Positions 12,114-26,507 of a stretch of 64,000 bases of DNA are shown here, one piece after another. The notes below the pieces were generated by a model, which worked only from the letters and a program-made list of their open reading frames with translations, had not been told where the DNA came from and made no database searches. Origin of the DNA: Pyrocephalus nanus (lineage: Eukaryota; Chordata; Aves; Passeriformes; Tyrannidae); assembly GCA_038380795.1 (NCBI GenBank), contig CM076259.1:96521739-96585738 (forward strand), in the 5' to 3' direction. Numbering within the stretch: position 1 is the first letter of the stretch; the number at the start of each line of letters is the position of its first letter. Both the position numbers and the translations under genes were made by a program.

Positions 12114-15100
12114 CTGCAACAGAGCAAGAAGCTACAAATTAGTTTATTAAAGCAACTTATCTAGACGTGACTGTTCTGTCATGGGTTTCATGTAGCATAT
12201 GCAAAAACAAAAGACCAGCATGGCTGTGTCTACACCAGGAAATTAACCACGTCCAGGTTCACTGCTGAGCGCCAAGGCAAACTGGCACAAACAACACATA
12301 CAGACTATTAAACTCACAGCATCCAACACAGACAGTCTGCCTGTAAAACTGCCCAAAGTTTTTGAAACACTTTTAAGTCTGGAAACACTCCCAAAACTGT
12401 CTGGCAGAGTGGTAGCTGGCACAAGCTAAACTTGTGCAAGGAAATATTTTGACAACCTACTAGTGCAAACAACCACATCCTTGGGAACATTCCCAGGCAA
12501 CGTTTACATATGAGTATAAACGTAGCTTTTATTACCAACAAATTAAGGACTACTCAGCTATTTAAGTGGTCACTCCATCATGTAAAAATATTTTGGAGCT
12601 TTATTCTTGAATACAGACTTTATTAAATTACGGCTGAATAAAAAATATAATTAAATTCAATAATGTTCTGAACAATTCATTTATATAATTAACTTTATAT
12701 TTTAGCCACATAATTTATTATACACAATTTTGCAAAACAATATCAAAATCATCTTCATTATTTAAAGTAAACAATTATTCAAATTCATCCTAGAAGATGC
12801 AGGCGATTCAAAGAGACAGAAAATTGTTAACATTCCAATACAGATAAATGAAGATATACAACTCTTCAATTTACGCAGATAACAATATTGCTGGGAAAAA
12901 AAAATATTCTTAGTGATCATTCTTACAGTTTTAAGAGGTAGAGATGCTTCAAATCAAATAGTTTAAAATGTTTCCTGAGATTCTGCACAAGTCCGCACAT
13001 GCACGACCCCAGCAGCAATCAATTTTCTACTCTAATCACCAACTCATTTTTCCTCCTCTAGATACACTAGATATTAGATACAAATATGACCAAGAAATAC
13101 ACAGTAATTGTGTATATTTTTGATATATGTGACATAAATAGTCTCCTACTTTATGACATTTTGCCAAGTACTACCATGATTAAAATCCCTCTTTGAAACA
13201 TTATAAAGATTCAGAAACTGGTCCAATTTGTAATGAAATTATATAACACTAATTTTACTAAAATTAAGAAAATATTAAGAACTGTCTAAAAAGAAACCTA
13301 AAGTGCCAATTGTTGTTAATCTTTATTGTTTCTTTCTAATGGAATATTGTTGACCACTAGATCTATCATTATTCAATGTTTTCTTTCATCATATCAAAAG
13401 AAGCAAGACTGGTTAAAAGTCACTGCATACCATTTCAAATGTACAACTTAAACTTGGATTTTAAAATCAGTTGGAGCAATGGAGTTCAATAAATACGAAG
13501 AAATGTTCTGGAGTTTTCCTTTACTGAGGTATTTAATTTGTTTTTTTCCCTATAAACACTGTACCTAGCCATAGACTGATGATAGGGAAAGCAAGCCAAA
13601 TATTATTTACACTTAACAGCATGTTATCATGTGCTCAATTTTACTAGATCAGTGATTTTCAAACTTCCTTCTTTATTCTACATTTTCCTTCCCTTGTGTC
13701 TAAGAAAAGGTTTAACCTCCATTTGCAAATCAGAAAATGCCAAAATTTTACATAAGTTGACATATACCACAAAATAGACAAATATAAACCTAAACTTAAC
13801 TGCAGAAGTACCTTTTATTCTTTTAAAGATAATTAATAAACAAGTAACTCACCATCATATCTTGTTTTGCTAGTTTAACATAAAGATCCACACGTCCTTT
13901 ATCTTGTGGACAGATATCCAATCGACCACTGAAAGGAGAAATCGTCACAGTTCTTCCAACAGGCAAGATAGGAAGGCCATTGGTAAGGCCACCATCAACC
14001 CACTTCTGTTGGGAAACAGAAATATTTTCCAAGTTACTCTCGTACGGTATGATCATAATGGAATACCTTTTCTGTCCTGACCTTGCCTCCTCCAGTCCAC
14101 TCTCAAGAAAGCTTACAAGCTTCCTTCTAAGAATACAATAGATACTATTAAATATGTGGCATAAATATCAAGGAACTGACAATGTTCACACAGAGTTATG
14201 AATCAATGACCATTTGACATAATGTGCATATTTGTGTTTAATGTATCTATCAAGCTACTGATAAGGCTTGTTGGTTAATCTAATAATAAAATGTCCCATA
14301 CAGAATGTTTCTCAACACATACATAAAAATATAAGATTGTTAATATTACACATGAATCAAATTAAGTACCATATACTCCTCTAGAACATTATTCTGATTG
14401 AAACTAGGAGCTGCATAATCTGTATGTGCAGGTAAACTGACTGCACAAGTGAAACCAAACGACTCCTCCCCTCTTCTAAATTATGATTCTTTTTCCAGAG
14501 CCTCATGTCTTCCTACTTACACTACACAAGATAGCAGTAGCTGGAAAGTGGAAGATAAAGGTGGGAAAGAGTTGAACAACTATGACACAGGAGGGAGCAG
14601 ACAAGAGTTAGGTATAGTGAAGAATGAGATCTAAGAGCACAGATCTGATCTTTAGAAGGACCATGGCCAAATTCCATTCCAATATAAGCAGGACAACTAT
14701 GAAATTTCTTGCTAATATATTTTATATCTTCATATTTCTTTCTATGCTTACATGCATAACCCGAAACTCAACACCCCTCTGCTGGCTAGATGCATTCACT
14801 AACATCATATATGAGGTCTGATGGCCAGATGCATCTCACTGAACCTTACACATCTAAATTCAATTAGTAATTCTGCACTTCTTTTATCATCCCAGAGAGA
14901 GAAAACAGTCACAAAAGTTAAAAAAACCTCACAAATCAACAAAAAAGCTCTCAAAAGAAGTATATGATTAGGAAGTTTTTTATGACAATTGAACATTTGC
15001 ACAGTCCCCCCCACACCACCCTCTTCTTAGCTATCTCAGATGAATTTTATGTTCCTGATTTTAAAATATAAGCTACAAATACTAACATTCAACAGTTTCC

Positions 15101-18100
15101 ATGATCCTTTTCATCTTGTGACTCTTGACATTAGCTGATGTCAGCACCCACAATCCACCATTGAATTCCTTCACTTTGCACAAACATCATATTTCTCAAT
15201 GCTTAGGATTGAGATTGTTTCGTCTTAGAAAAGAAGGCAAAAATGAATAAAATTCCAGAACGACAGCTATCTTTCAGATTTCTCAAACTTCCATTACATC
15301 ATTGCTGTGATAGCTGTGAATAGAGCTGCAATATACCATAACGTTTCTAACACCACAGCTTTTTTTTGTGTATTTATAAATATTAATTTATTATTGATTC
15401 ATGTGCCATGTTCCTTGTAGTACCAAGTGGGTTTTTGTTGCATTTCTTATGGTGAAAAGTACAGTGGATGCCCTGTCTAAGCTATGTCAAAGGAACCATA
15501 ACAGATGATATTAATAATGTTTTTCACAAGTCTAGCTTAGCACTTTTACAACTTAAAAGTTTTTACATTTCTAAAAATTGATTACTTTTTTCTCCCCTCT
15601 CCTCTTATGTAACTTCAGTATTTATTTGAAAACAAAAACATTTACCAAGGCATCTCAATTATTGTTATTTAGCACTATCATCTGTAGATTTCGTTGTTTT
15701 ATTTTCTTTTGAGCATTTTGGAGAAACTGCTTTTCAGTCAAAAATACTTTAGCTCCACAGTCCCTTGTTCTTCATAGTTATTAAACATTTATTTGCTGCA
15801 GACAAAGAGAAGTGATGTCCCAGTTTCTTTTAATTTCTTGAATTAATTTCTTAAATTCTTGAGAAATGCTTCTTAGCTGACGAGACAAATTCCTGGTAAC
15901 TTCCAAATTAGTGTCACTAATATCTAATACAGTGTAAAGACAAAGAAAGTTTTGAAATAACATGCGATGAAAACCAAATCAGCCAATGAAAATGAGGATG
16001 TGGGCTTGACCTAAAAGAATCTATCTATTTACCAATTTAGTTTTCACAAAGCTGTTCCATAAGAACTATAGTCACACAAACTACAGACTCATCATCAGAT
16101 ACAGTCAATTAAATCATCTGCTCATCTTCATTTGTCTTAAAAATTAAACCTTGTCAGAGACTCAAAGGGCACCAAACTAAGTCAAAGAAAGACAGTTTCA
16201 CACAGATCAGGTTTGCACTGGTGTTACTGGAAGCCTAGTCCAAGGATACCTGAAAAACCCAACCCAGGTAAATAAATTCTCATATATTATCTTATACTTC
16301 TTTTTTTGTCAGATTATTCTTAGGCTCATAAATCAGAAGAAAATATAATATGAGGAGACTAATGTTTTTTCCACACTAACATGAAATTTAGCTTATCCAT
16401 CCCAAGAGCATAGGCTGCAGCCACACACACTTACAGGTAAACTAACTAAACCCAATGTGAAGCCAAATGCTCCCCAGAAAGTATTCTTCCTAAAAAGAAA
16501 ATTAACATGCAATGAACCCTAAACTGAACCCTAGGGTTCAATCTCAGTAGGCAGTATGGGCAGGCTAGCAAGGTTTGGCTAGCACCATACTTGCTTACTT
16601 ACCATGCATAATGGTAATAACATAGCACAGGTAATGTAGTGAAATACATTTCAAAACCAGTCCCAGATGACCTGGGATATGTGTGCAGGTGACATATGTA
16701 GCCCAGAGAAGACCCAGATCAACTGTTCTAAAGCACAGATAAGGCCAGTAGACTCAGGCAGCTAGCAGGCAGTAATCTGAATTCCATGCTGCCAGGGACC
16801 TACGGCCCAAGGAATTTACCTCCCGAAACCAGTGTAAATGCAGACAGACAGAACTCTGGTCTGTTACAGTAAAGCTTTCAGGAAGCTTGAAATACGATGC
16901 TTTATGATAGGTGACTGTGCAGAGCCAAATCAATATCCAATCCATCTTATCGACTTAGTGCTTACCATGCCTGGAACATGTTACATGCTGTGTATCTTGT
17001 TCTACCATGTGTGCTTCTGGGCCTTACTACACACCCACATATCCTCATTCCAAACCAAGGAAATAGTACCACTAGGAAGACCCCAAGGTTTTGCTCTCAC
17101 CTTGCTCAAAGCACTAAATAACAGAAGTCACAAGCATCTACAGGCAACAGTTTTCTCAAAAAAAAAAAAAAAAAAAAAAAAATCCTAATCCACAAATGCA
17201 CTGTTTTACAGAATATGAGAAAAGTCAGTGCAGATATGCAGAACTAATCATTCCCACAAATAACAATAAATGAAAGCAACCTCATTCCCAGAAACTGTCT
17301 TTTCTGCATCTCACTAAAGGAAACCAGTAAGAAGCTTTGGGAATGAAAAGAAGCTTTCAAGTAAGAGAAGAATCAGTTTCCATGAAACTTTCATTGATTT
17401 ACCTCTTGAATGCAAAAAATAAACAGAGGCAGCAATGAGAACTGTTCCATAGAAAAAAGGTTGCAGTAAACACTACAGGGCTAAAATAAAAGTCTAAAAA
17501 GGCTTCAGTAAATATTACAATACCTATTCAATCATAATAGAACTGTTATTCCAATAACATGGGGTTTAAATAAGTTTTGGACAAAACTCTGGGCCAACTT
17601 TTCAATTTCTTAAGTAAAAGAATACCACAAAAAATTTAACAATGACACTTTTTTCCCTTTAACCAATAGCAGAATGAACCTAAAAATCCATATATCCCCA
17701 TTGAAACAGCACAAGCAACAGACTCCAACCAACAAAAAATTCCACACCCTGGGAAGCTGTAAGCAGTCTCCATTTAACTCAAGCAGTCAAACAATACTGA
17801 TTTAAACCCTTCAAATATTTCAGCTGATATGTACTGTCATATATATAATTCTCAAACTGAAAAGCTTTCTGACATAAAAACTATTAGCTAGGGGCAAATA
17901 TATATGGTTTTGTGCAGCTTTTTGGCAGGGTGGCTGTGAAGATTAGGGAGATTTCAGAAGAATCATTTGTATGAATACAAGGAAATAAAGGAAGAAGTAT
18001 CATGTAGTTTTTCTCAGAAAGAAATAGCTAATTTCATGCCTCTAAAATTATTCTTAGAGTGTTAATATATTTCTGTAGGAAAGATAAAAACATTCTTGAA

Positions 18101-21100
18101 GCTAAATTGAGTTAAGACAACTGTGAAAAGGTTTTCTTATAATAGTGTACGCTCCTGAAAATTTCCTAGCTGTATACTCTAGGGGGAAAAAAGTTTATTC
18201 TTTAAATGTTTTTCCAAAGAATTTGAAGGTACCCGGTAAGCATGTAATTCTATACAGAACATGAGAACAACACGCATGAAAACACATGTACTCCAGTAAC
18301 ATCCCACTTGCCAAGAACTTCTCCTATCTTTCCTTCCAACAACCAGAAAGAAGATTGTTGCTCCTCTAAACTGCAAAATAAACCATTTTAAAGTTGATAA
18401 CACAGCTTGTGGCCAGAAGAATCTTTAGCAAAACAAGCTGCTTCTCACGGTAAGTGTCAGACACTATCTTTAGAAACAGCTTCACACTACAGAGATCATT
18501 TCAGTCTCAGCATCCACAATTTCTGAAACAACACATGAGCAAACTCATATTAATTTTTCTGGTGTTAATCTGAAAAATCAACAGAAACAATAACTGTCTT
18601 ATAAAATACAGTACTGCAGTTGCTTTCCCTTAAGATCAAATAGTTACATCATAAATGAAGAACACATAAAAAGAAAGTTGGTAGTCAATGAAAAATTACC
18701 TCTCCTTTATATTCCACCGCCTTAATTCCTGCATATACTGGTATAAAGCTACTTGCTAGCAGGACCTAGAGAGAAGAAAGCAGAAAGGACAGAGAAAAAA
18801 AAAATGAAAGAAAGGCATCAAAGTAATTTTAAATGAACACATATTTTCATATCTATTTATCTATGTTGAGTAATACAGCAGTAACAATTCAATATATTAG
18901 TTTAACATAAACCCACTGTAATCTCAAAATGTCTTCTTGTTGTGGTATGTCAAAATGTGATTAAAATTATTCAGTAGGATTGGCTTTTTTTATGACTTGA
19001 CAGTGACAACTCACAAAACAAAATATTATAAATTAACTCGATTTATGTGATTTCAAAGAGTATGAGCTTAGTTTTGCACAGTCAGTCTATAGTTTGTCAG
19101 AAACTAAATATGCATATGCTGAAAAAAAAAAGCAATATATTGTCAAAGAAGAAACTAACCCAGTGATTCTACTGCCATATTAATATAGTGTTTACTCTTC
19201 TAATAAATCAGATTTTCAAACTTTCAAAAATATTACAAATGTACCAAAAATTCACACATGTATATCTTTATCAGTATCAGTACTTTGCATTTAATACATT
19301 CAATACTTAACAAGTTACTATTTCCCCTACTGTAAGCCTCCATTGCTATCTACAGCAGCTCTCAGTTTTTTGGGTTATTTTAGACCAGGACACTGTTCTG
19401 TCATGTACAGATTTACACACACACATATCTTTCTATCCATTCATAGCAATACCTGTGAGAGAATGTGTGTTTCTCTATACCTATGTATCCACCCACATAT
19501 ATATAAGTAACCAGTATCCAGCATTTCAAAGAGAAGGGGTAAATGCATGGATGAAGTGCAATATGTCAGAATTTTTCATAGGGCTAAACAGGATGAATCC
19601 ATGTGCTTGAGTGGTGGTATGTAAAAACAATCTGGGGAACAGAAGCGGGTCCCAAACTGGTATATATACTACACGAATGACCAGATGAAGAAAAACCCAC
19701 AATCCATGCAGATTATGGAACAAAATGCCTGAGCTTTTTTTGGGTGGAATTACACTTACTTTTACAAAAAAAATTAAGTTACTTTCAGTTTTAAGCACCT
19801 CTGCTCCCTTAAAAAATTTAATTAAGACTGTATATGTATACAAAGTCTTCAACTTGGAGAACTCTTCTCTTGCCTATTTCTCTTCCCATTGATGTAGAGC
19901 AAAAGAGTTTTGTTTGAGCTCAGATAAAAAAGCTTCTTCAGTTTCCTTAGGAAAAATGCAGCTATTTCTCTTTCCTTTCCCTCACAAAAGCATAACACAG
20001 GACTCCCAAGTTCCCAACATCAGCATCTTCCCCTGCCCAACTTCCTGTCTCCTCTCTCCTTCAACTCCACCTCAGTAACTCTGTCCCTTCTAAAGGGAAA
20101 AACGTTCAGTGAAAGAAAAGAACCAAAAAGAGGTGACCTCTGCAAAACCTAAGTTTTTTTCAAGAGGACTGAAGAAAGCAGTTGTTTTTCCTTCTAAAGT
20201 CACTTCTAAAGTATTTCTCTACCACTAACAGACTACTGTGGAGTTCAATACACTGCTCCCACCTTTCCAAACTAAATATAACAGTCTTCTGCGCCTTGCT
20301 CCCTCACAAACACACAAATCATGCCTCTCTTCCCTGTCACCTCCAGTTTAAGAACTGCAAGTCTAGGAATGCTGATACAAGATTACTGTCTTCACATATG
20401 TAAAGACTATTTCAAATGTGGGAGATTATTACCTGACTTTCTATGCCCACTGGAAACAGTAAAAAAGATAAAAGCTTAAAAATGTAACAACATCTATTCA
20501 GTTCAGCCACTATGAAAAGCTTTGGAAACAATAAGGCTTGTTAAGCATTGAAACCAAATGCATATGGAAGTTGAAAGACTTCTAACAAAGGGTACGGAAG
20601 TTTTGCTGTTTGTAAAACAGTTTGCTCAGCAGTATCTTTATCCAGCCTTAGATGTAGCAGGTCATGCCTAGGCCTCATACAATTAAATAACCAAACAAGC
20701 TCTACCCTCCACGCTACTGCAGCAGCCACCAGCACTCAGACAGCTGTACACATGACACACGCAGAGGTGAAGGTATGCACAAAAACATGTATTATGACCT
20801 GCACTGAAAAATCAGACAATATGAATGTATTCCAAAGCGCAATTATTCGTAATTTTATTATTATTATTCCAATCCATTCTAACGCTACCATAAAGAACAA
20901 AAGAATAGAACAGAAATGGCTAAATCAAAGGGAGGACTATTGAAATAGTAATAATATGTTGATATTTCCAAGGTCATCCTGATGCTTCTAATTCTATGGT
21001 TAGAAATCTTCACTGCAAAAACACATATACCTACAGAATAATAATCTCCATGCTTGTCACTGCTAGTTACTTCTATAGTTAGAATAACTGCACAATTAGA

Positions 21101-24100
21101 GATCAACTTTATGCATAGTTATCTTTGCATGATGAAGTCCTAAAAATGATGAGAACTAACATAATAGGATCAAGATTTTTTAAAATGATACTTTAAAGGC
21201 AAACTCCCAATGTATAGTTTGAGACTTTGTAAACAAGTGTGATTTTTTTCTTAAGTGATAACTGTAAAGAAACTCTTATTTGCTCTAAGGACCCACAAGG
21301 ATATCAAAAGGAATTCCTTCTTATTCTTTTTCCTTCTTTATTCTGCTATATCTTATGATATTCTCCACTAAGATAAAATCAATTACTAGAAAGAACATGC
21401 TTTAAATGCATCTGACTTCCTTCTACAATTTCCTATCAGCTTATGTATATAATCCTGATCCAAATTTAAAAAGTGACATTCAAATGAAGAGAAGGGCAGC
21501 AAAAGATACATTTTCCAGTACCAGACAAAATACAGTTTATATTTAGGACTTAACATTACATGATATCTATTCCCCATAAATATCTATAGGAAGTGTTGTG
21601 GGTTTTTAAAACTTCTTTTATTTTCTTTTGTGATGAAACTTAATATAGATAGTATCAGTGAAGTAAGAGATGCAAAAATTATTATAAAATTTCAAGATTT
21701 TTTTTATTCTCATATACTGCAACAATGAGTTACCCTGTTATTTTTTAAAAACATTTTTTCCACAAGGTAGAATATACCTTAGTAATAATAGATTAGGAAA
21801 CACACACAAGCACAAAATAAATTTTAGCAAAATTTGTGAAACTGTAGGATCAAATTATGCTTCCATTGTTTATGTTATGGTTGTAGCATCACTGATAGTA
21901 TATGTAGTTATTTGAGTAAAACAGTGATCTGCTGCACAGCTAATAACATACTCTTAAGTCTTGAAGAAGCTCAAGTATTTTTATTTAATGCAGTAATATT
22001 CAACTTCATTACCTTAATGAGGTCCTCCCTGGAGGAAAAATTTGAAACCAAGTGATTTTCCCCACTTTTTGAGTTAGTGACTGACACATAGAGCCGGTTC
22101 TCAGCTATCTCATGAACATTAGAAGGAAGAATAGACTCTATGCCCTCCCTAGAGGAAAGAAAATGCTCAGCATTACTCATTATCATTATATAAAAATGTT
22201 GCAAATACATTAGTGGTGAATGAAAGAGTGTTGAGCACCCCACAGTATAGAAGAAATATGTACACTCTTCATTTGCATTTGGAGAGCCCAACACAAAAGT
22301 GATCTTACAGAAGCATTAAGATAGGTACCTAAGTGTTTTCATAAAATCATAACCAGGCGTTACAGCACCGAAGTTCAATTTTCTGACTTCCTCTGCAAAT
22401 CCATAGGCAAAGTGCTTACATTGCTGGAAATGAAAAACATTAACCATTAAGGCTGTTTCAGTGATGGGAAGCATATTCAAGTGTAGCATCTAAAACATAC
22501 TAGAGGTTAAAGCTTTAATCATGAGAGAGCTGTAAGATCCAACTGAAATACGTTTTCATATGTGCTTGGTTTGTAACAAGATATGCATAACAAAATATTG
22601 AGACTTTCATAAGGACTAATTTGTAAGAAAAAAAAACCTAATTAAAAAAAATTATAAACTTTCACAAGTATACCACTTTAACAATCAAGGAAAGTTAAAG
22701 GCTATTTTTCTACACACTACCACTGATAAATAATCAGCTTCCTAAACCATGCCCTTACAAAAACAATAATTTATAATTCAATTCTAAAGCCACCTTTTAT
22801 TTTAAAGACTTTCAGTACTAAAACCAGACACAATTACCTTAAGATGCTTATAGGCATTAAAAACCCTAAAATTACTACAATTTATTCTCACTAATGCAAA
22901 AAACAAGCTACTAACAAGTATACATATTTAATGAATACAATACTATGGAAGTATTTAATGAACGGAATACTATGATCGATGACACAGGAAGAAAAGACAT
23001 CAGATATCAGTCCTGCACAGGGAACCTCTTCTACATAAGTTGAAATGCCCATCATTAATGGCTGCAGAAAAAAAGCTTGAAGTGTGATCTGTAAGAACTC
23101 CCAAAGGAGAGCAATGGAATTGGTATGAATTTATTTTTTAATCATAACATGCTGAAACAATGAATTATGATCCTGAGTGCTTAAGACTCAGTATTCAGTA
23201 TTTGCAATCCCTTTTTTTACCCTTTCATGCAGACTTCCCTAATAATTTTAAGGACTTGGGAAAAAAATAAATTCACTCTTATGCGGCCTTCTGAAACTGG
23301 TACTCTGTAAACATGTTACACCCATATTCACCCATATAACCACATGGAAAAAAGACAGTTTGGATTTTCTGGATTACTAGCTCCCTGCATGAAGAACAAA
23401 TATGTTGCTAGTAACAAGATAAATTAATGAGTGACTGAAGAAAGGCAAGAAAAAAAAGAGAAGTGAATGTGTCCTACTGAGAAGGAGGATAAAGGATTTG
23501 ATGGAAGAAAACCAGGAAGGAGTTGGGGGGAGGATTAGCATGAGATCAGGATCAAGCTGACTGAAGCATTTTAACTTCCTCACATAACTTGAATGACAGA
23601 GCACTCATCTAAGTAAAATAAACGTAACTCTTGCATCCACTTTCTTTTACATGGCATTTGAATAAATGTATTAAAAAAGTTTACTATGAGGTTCATAGCT
23701 CTTAAAGAAATAGTCACCATAAATATTTGTGCTAAATAATTTCTCAAAGGTTAGATTTGCACCTTTAGCCCATGAGGTACTTGCCTTTGCGAGCTCCAAG
23801 CCAATTAAAATATATAAAAGTAGTTATTAGTCTTGAATTTATTTTACATTAAGCAGTTAGGCTTCTTCTGTAGTCAATCTGCTGGAAAGAGGCATATTCA
23901 GACACCTCTCTCTTTAAACAGAGAAGAAACCCACAAAACCCTACAGAGAAGTACCTTAGAACAACCATCTTTATATCTAAGAAGCTTTAATAAAGAGATG
24001 GGGAGCTAAGAGTAACAGGGAGCTGGATAAATCCAAACCTAGTTGAATGACAGAAAACTACATTCCATATTACAAATGCTAGGAATAGACCATACCTAGG

Positions 24101-26502
24101 CTCTACATTCCTGTTCCCCAAAGGAACAACTTCTTACAGCTAAGAATTGTTTTAGAATTTTATTGCTAAAAGCTTTAAACAATACATCTAAAATTTAAAT
24201 AGTGACTGAGGACATGTTCAGAAATTGTATTGAGTTAAGCAAACTTGATATCAAATGTGATCAAGGTACTTTTTAAATAAACAGGTAATTATCTATAACT
24301 ATATATGCCTCCCTAGAATTCTAAAGTCCCATGCCTTTTCAGCAATGAAAAAAATCCAAGATACGACAGAAAAACAATTTGCAAACTGTCTTATTAAAAC
24401 GGCAACAGTTAAAAAAAAATCCTCAATGTTATATTCACTTCAAGATAAGGACAGGTTGCACTAGAGCTTTGAGACTAGGAGATGCAGAAAGTCCTAATTA
24501 TGGCTTGTCTAACATTGCCATCTTTGGGGAGAGGGGAAAAAAACAGAAAAATAATTAACTGATTAAGAGCTGTATCTGTGGATATTAAATATTTCAAGCT
24601 AGAAATGTAGTAAAGATAATAATATAATTATCCTGATATGAAAAGTTAATTCTATTCAGTACACAACACTGCCTTTACTTAATTCCATGAGAATTAGAAA
24701 GAATTATTCCCCTTGATAAAATATCTCTCAATTTTCCATTTAAACAATATAACGGAATAACTAAAATGTACATTAAAAAATGAAAAGGACTAAAAAGTTA
24801 ATGAAACATTCTTCAGTTTGCAATAAAATGACAAATTTTCAAAGGAAAAATCCATCAGATTCAATATAATATAGCTTTAATTTCCACAAACAAAAGCTAA
24901 AACTGTTAAAATATTTTGTAAGTTGGACCAGGCTGAGAACAAGTGCTCGTACCCAGAGCCTACAATAAGCACAAAAATTTCCTTGGGCTAACAAAGGGCT
25001 GCTGTGCTCACCACAGAGGAAATTAAAGTCAGAGGTACACATTACACCAGACAAACTTGGAGCTGAACCACCAGTCAGAGATAACAGAAAGGGAGTAACA
25101 CCTGAACAGGATACAAGCAAGGTTCTTCTCACATCAGTATAACTTGCCTAATATCAAATCACATAAAGAATGCACCTGGGGGAGTCAGGTGGGGGGAAAG
25201 AAGCCAGGGAAGAACCTACTGATGAAAGCAACAGAAGTATAGTTAATGAATTCATATCCCAGCAGAAACAACCAACACACAAACTAACAAAAATATCAGT
25301 GGCCAAGTGTGGTTTGGCTGCGACTGTTATTGGAATCAAATGCAGTGAAATAAGCAAGGCCTGGAGAAAGTTACTCAACACTCACAGAACTGAAATATAA
25401 GTGTACTTAGAACAAAAATCTTACAGCCTGTTTTTGCCCACAATAAGACATTAAAAACATTTTGGTAATACTTTGTCCTCTACATATATTAATGCAAAGT
25501 CACTACAAGCACTTCAGAAGGGCAAAGCAGCTTTAACCTCCAGGGAAAAACTAAAAAAAAAAAAAAGGTATGCTCTCCCATAGAACCTGTTACAGTGTAG
25601 TCATTAAATAAAACTGGCATCTCTACATGACACCAAATGCATAGTGAGAAAGGAGTGGTATCTCTGGAGGAAAAACAACCCAGACACTTGTATGTAGTAT
25701 GTCAGAACAGAACGCTGTGAGGGTTAATCCTCCCAGGCACACAGTGGGGGCTACTGCTGGTAAGGCATGGGCTGTACTGAGTCTAAAGAAGATGCGCAGG
25801 CCACTTCTTATGCTGTCTAATGGAGCACAGGCAGCAAGGAAAAAAACTGAGCAGGTGTGTAGTGTTTATGAAGATACATTCCATCTACCATTTTCATCTA
25901 CCATTTTCATGTCCTTTCACAGAAGGATGAAAGGATGGTGCCATGCACTTGCTTAACAAAGCCTATCTCTAGCCAAGAAAACAATGATTCACTTTGTAAT
26001 GTATCACCATTAAGTACATATACATTTTGGTATTTTAAAGTATGCCCGGTTGCCTACAACTCAACATTCACACACATCAGATTTCTATTTATGTAGCTTA
26101 AAATACAAAGTTCATACGAAATATTTTTGTCATAAACAGTTTTGCCCACAAGTCATAGATGTGGTTAATGAAAACAACACACAAGAGTCTGTTCCTAGCA
26201 AATAGCAAGAAGAATAAAAACAAGAAACATAACATTTCAATAAACTTAATTGGAGATGATTATATGTAAAAAATGTCCTTTGAAAATTATTATGGCCTAT
26301 ACCTACGAGTTTACTGATTTACCTCTATATTTTCTGGCACTGCTAACAAGACAGCGGCAGTCAGAGATCCCGCAGAAGCTCCCGCAAAAGCTTTCACACC
26401 TGTCAGTAACTTCTTACCATGCCTGTAAAAAGCAGCTGCTGCCCCCAAGTGGTAAATTCCCAGAAAGCCACAAGCTGAAAAGGACAGGTTGATGTGTTTC
26501 AT
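11982..26502 (-). CDS. PNPLA4: Patatin-like phospholipase domain-containing protein 4 (canonical six-exon reading frame)
   Basis: The coding segments are 26502-26323, 22423-22329, 22148-22013, 18765-18700, 14005-13853 and 12113-11982 (stop included). They total 762 nt, or 253 residues, matching the length I recall for human PNPLA4 (GS2). All introns are GT...AG and all phases agree. Visible motifs are an oxyanion-type glycine stretch CGFLGIYHLG (residues 11-20), the nucleophile elbow GASAG with catalytic Ser43, and DGG with catalytic Asp163; together these form the Ser-Asp dyad of patatin lipases. The C-terminus ends in KENWFE. The family hydrolyses triacylglycerol and retinyl esters and has acylglycerol transacylase activity. 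The start used is the ATG at 26502, in a family-typical MKHINLSF context. No frameshift or internal stop was seen, so the gene looks intact. An upstream in-frame extension is listed separately. The identification is confident because similarity runs along the whole length. Confidence 0.96.
13853..14005 (-). CDS. PNPLA4: PNPLA4 coding exon (residues 160-210), catalytic Asp
   Basis: This 153-nt exon follows the acceptor TTTCCCAACAG and ends GATATGATG|GTGAGT. It begins KWVDGGLTN and contains the DGG motif with Asp163, the second residue of the catalytic dyad. The GRTVTISPFSGRLDICPQDK segment follows. It is phase 0 at both ends. Confidence 0.95.
14006..18699 (-). other. PNPLA4: PNPLA4 intron, 4.7 kb
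   Basis: An AT-rich intron with the A25 run at 17158. No recognised mobile element or nested gene. Confidence 0.85.
17158..17182. repeat. 25-A run in a PNPLA4 intron
   Basis: A pure A run in the intron between the exons at 18700 and 14005. The open frame leading into it ends in poly-Lys and is not coding. Confidence 0.9.
18700..18765 (-). CDS. PNPLA4: PNPLA4 coding exon (residues 138-159)
   Basis: This 66-nt micro-exon of 22 codons reads VLLASSFIPVYAG and then IKAVEYKGE. Its acceptor is TCTCTAG and its donor GAG|GTAATT. The ASSFIPVYAG segment is the conserved strand before the catalytic Asp in patatin proteins. It is too short to show up as an open reading frame and was found by searching for the missing segment between its neighbours. 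Both ends are phase 0, so skipping it would remove 22 residues without a frameshift. Confidence 0.94.
18766..22012 (-). other. PNPLA4: PNPLA4 intron, 3.2 kb
   Basis: AT-rich, with no recognised element. Short open frames on both strands are unremarkable. Confidence 0.85.
22013..22148 (-). CDS. PNPLA4: PNPLA4 coding exon (residues 92-137)
   Basis: This 136-nt exon follows the acceptor TTTCCTCTAG. Its first base completes the Arg92 codon, and it ends ATTAAG|GTAATG. It encodes the GIESILP and FSSREDLIK segments characteristic of PNPLA4. Only a 180-bp intron separates it from the previous exon, the shortest intron in the gene. Confidence 0.95.
22329..22423 (-). CDS. PNPLA4: PNPLA4 coding exon (residues 61-92)
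   Basis: This 95-nt exon starts after the acceptor TTTCCAG and ends CTTAG|GTACCT, leaving two bases of an Arg codon (phase 2). It encodes the helix after the nucleophile elbow, including the family-typical NFGAVTPGYDFM stretch. It starts in phase 0, exactly where the previous exon ends. Confidence 0.94.
22424..26322 (-). other. PNPLA4: PNPLA4 intron, 3.9 kb
   Basis: An AT-rich intron. It holds the 13-bp tandem duplication near 25882 and otherwise nothing recognised. Confidence 0.85.
25882..25910. repeat. 13-bp tandem duplication in a PNPLA4 intron
   Basis: Two exact adjacent copies of CATCTACCATTTT, followed by a partial third copy (CAT). Confidence 0.85.
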
Positions 26503-26507
26503 TTGTG
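26323..26507 (-). CDS. PNPLA4: PNPLA4 first canonical coding exon (residues 1-60)
   Basis: The acceptor TTTCCACAG is followed by CACAA and then the ATG at 26502. The donor is GAG|GTAAAT at the low end. The exon encodes the first beta strand, the glycine-rich oxyanion loop and the GASAG elbow with Ser43. Five exonic bases precede the ATG. They are the last two bases of a split codon plus one CAA codon, so this exon can also be read from an upstream coding exon. Confidence 0.95.

Noticed and set aside
16838..17188. 116-codon plus-strand open frame
   Set aside because: It runs into the A25 run, is antisense in a PNPLA4 intron and matches no family.
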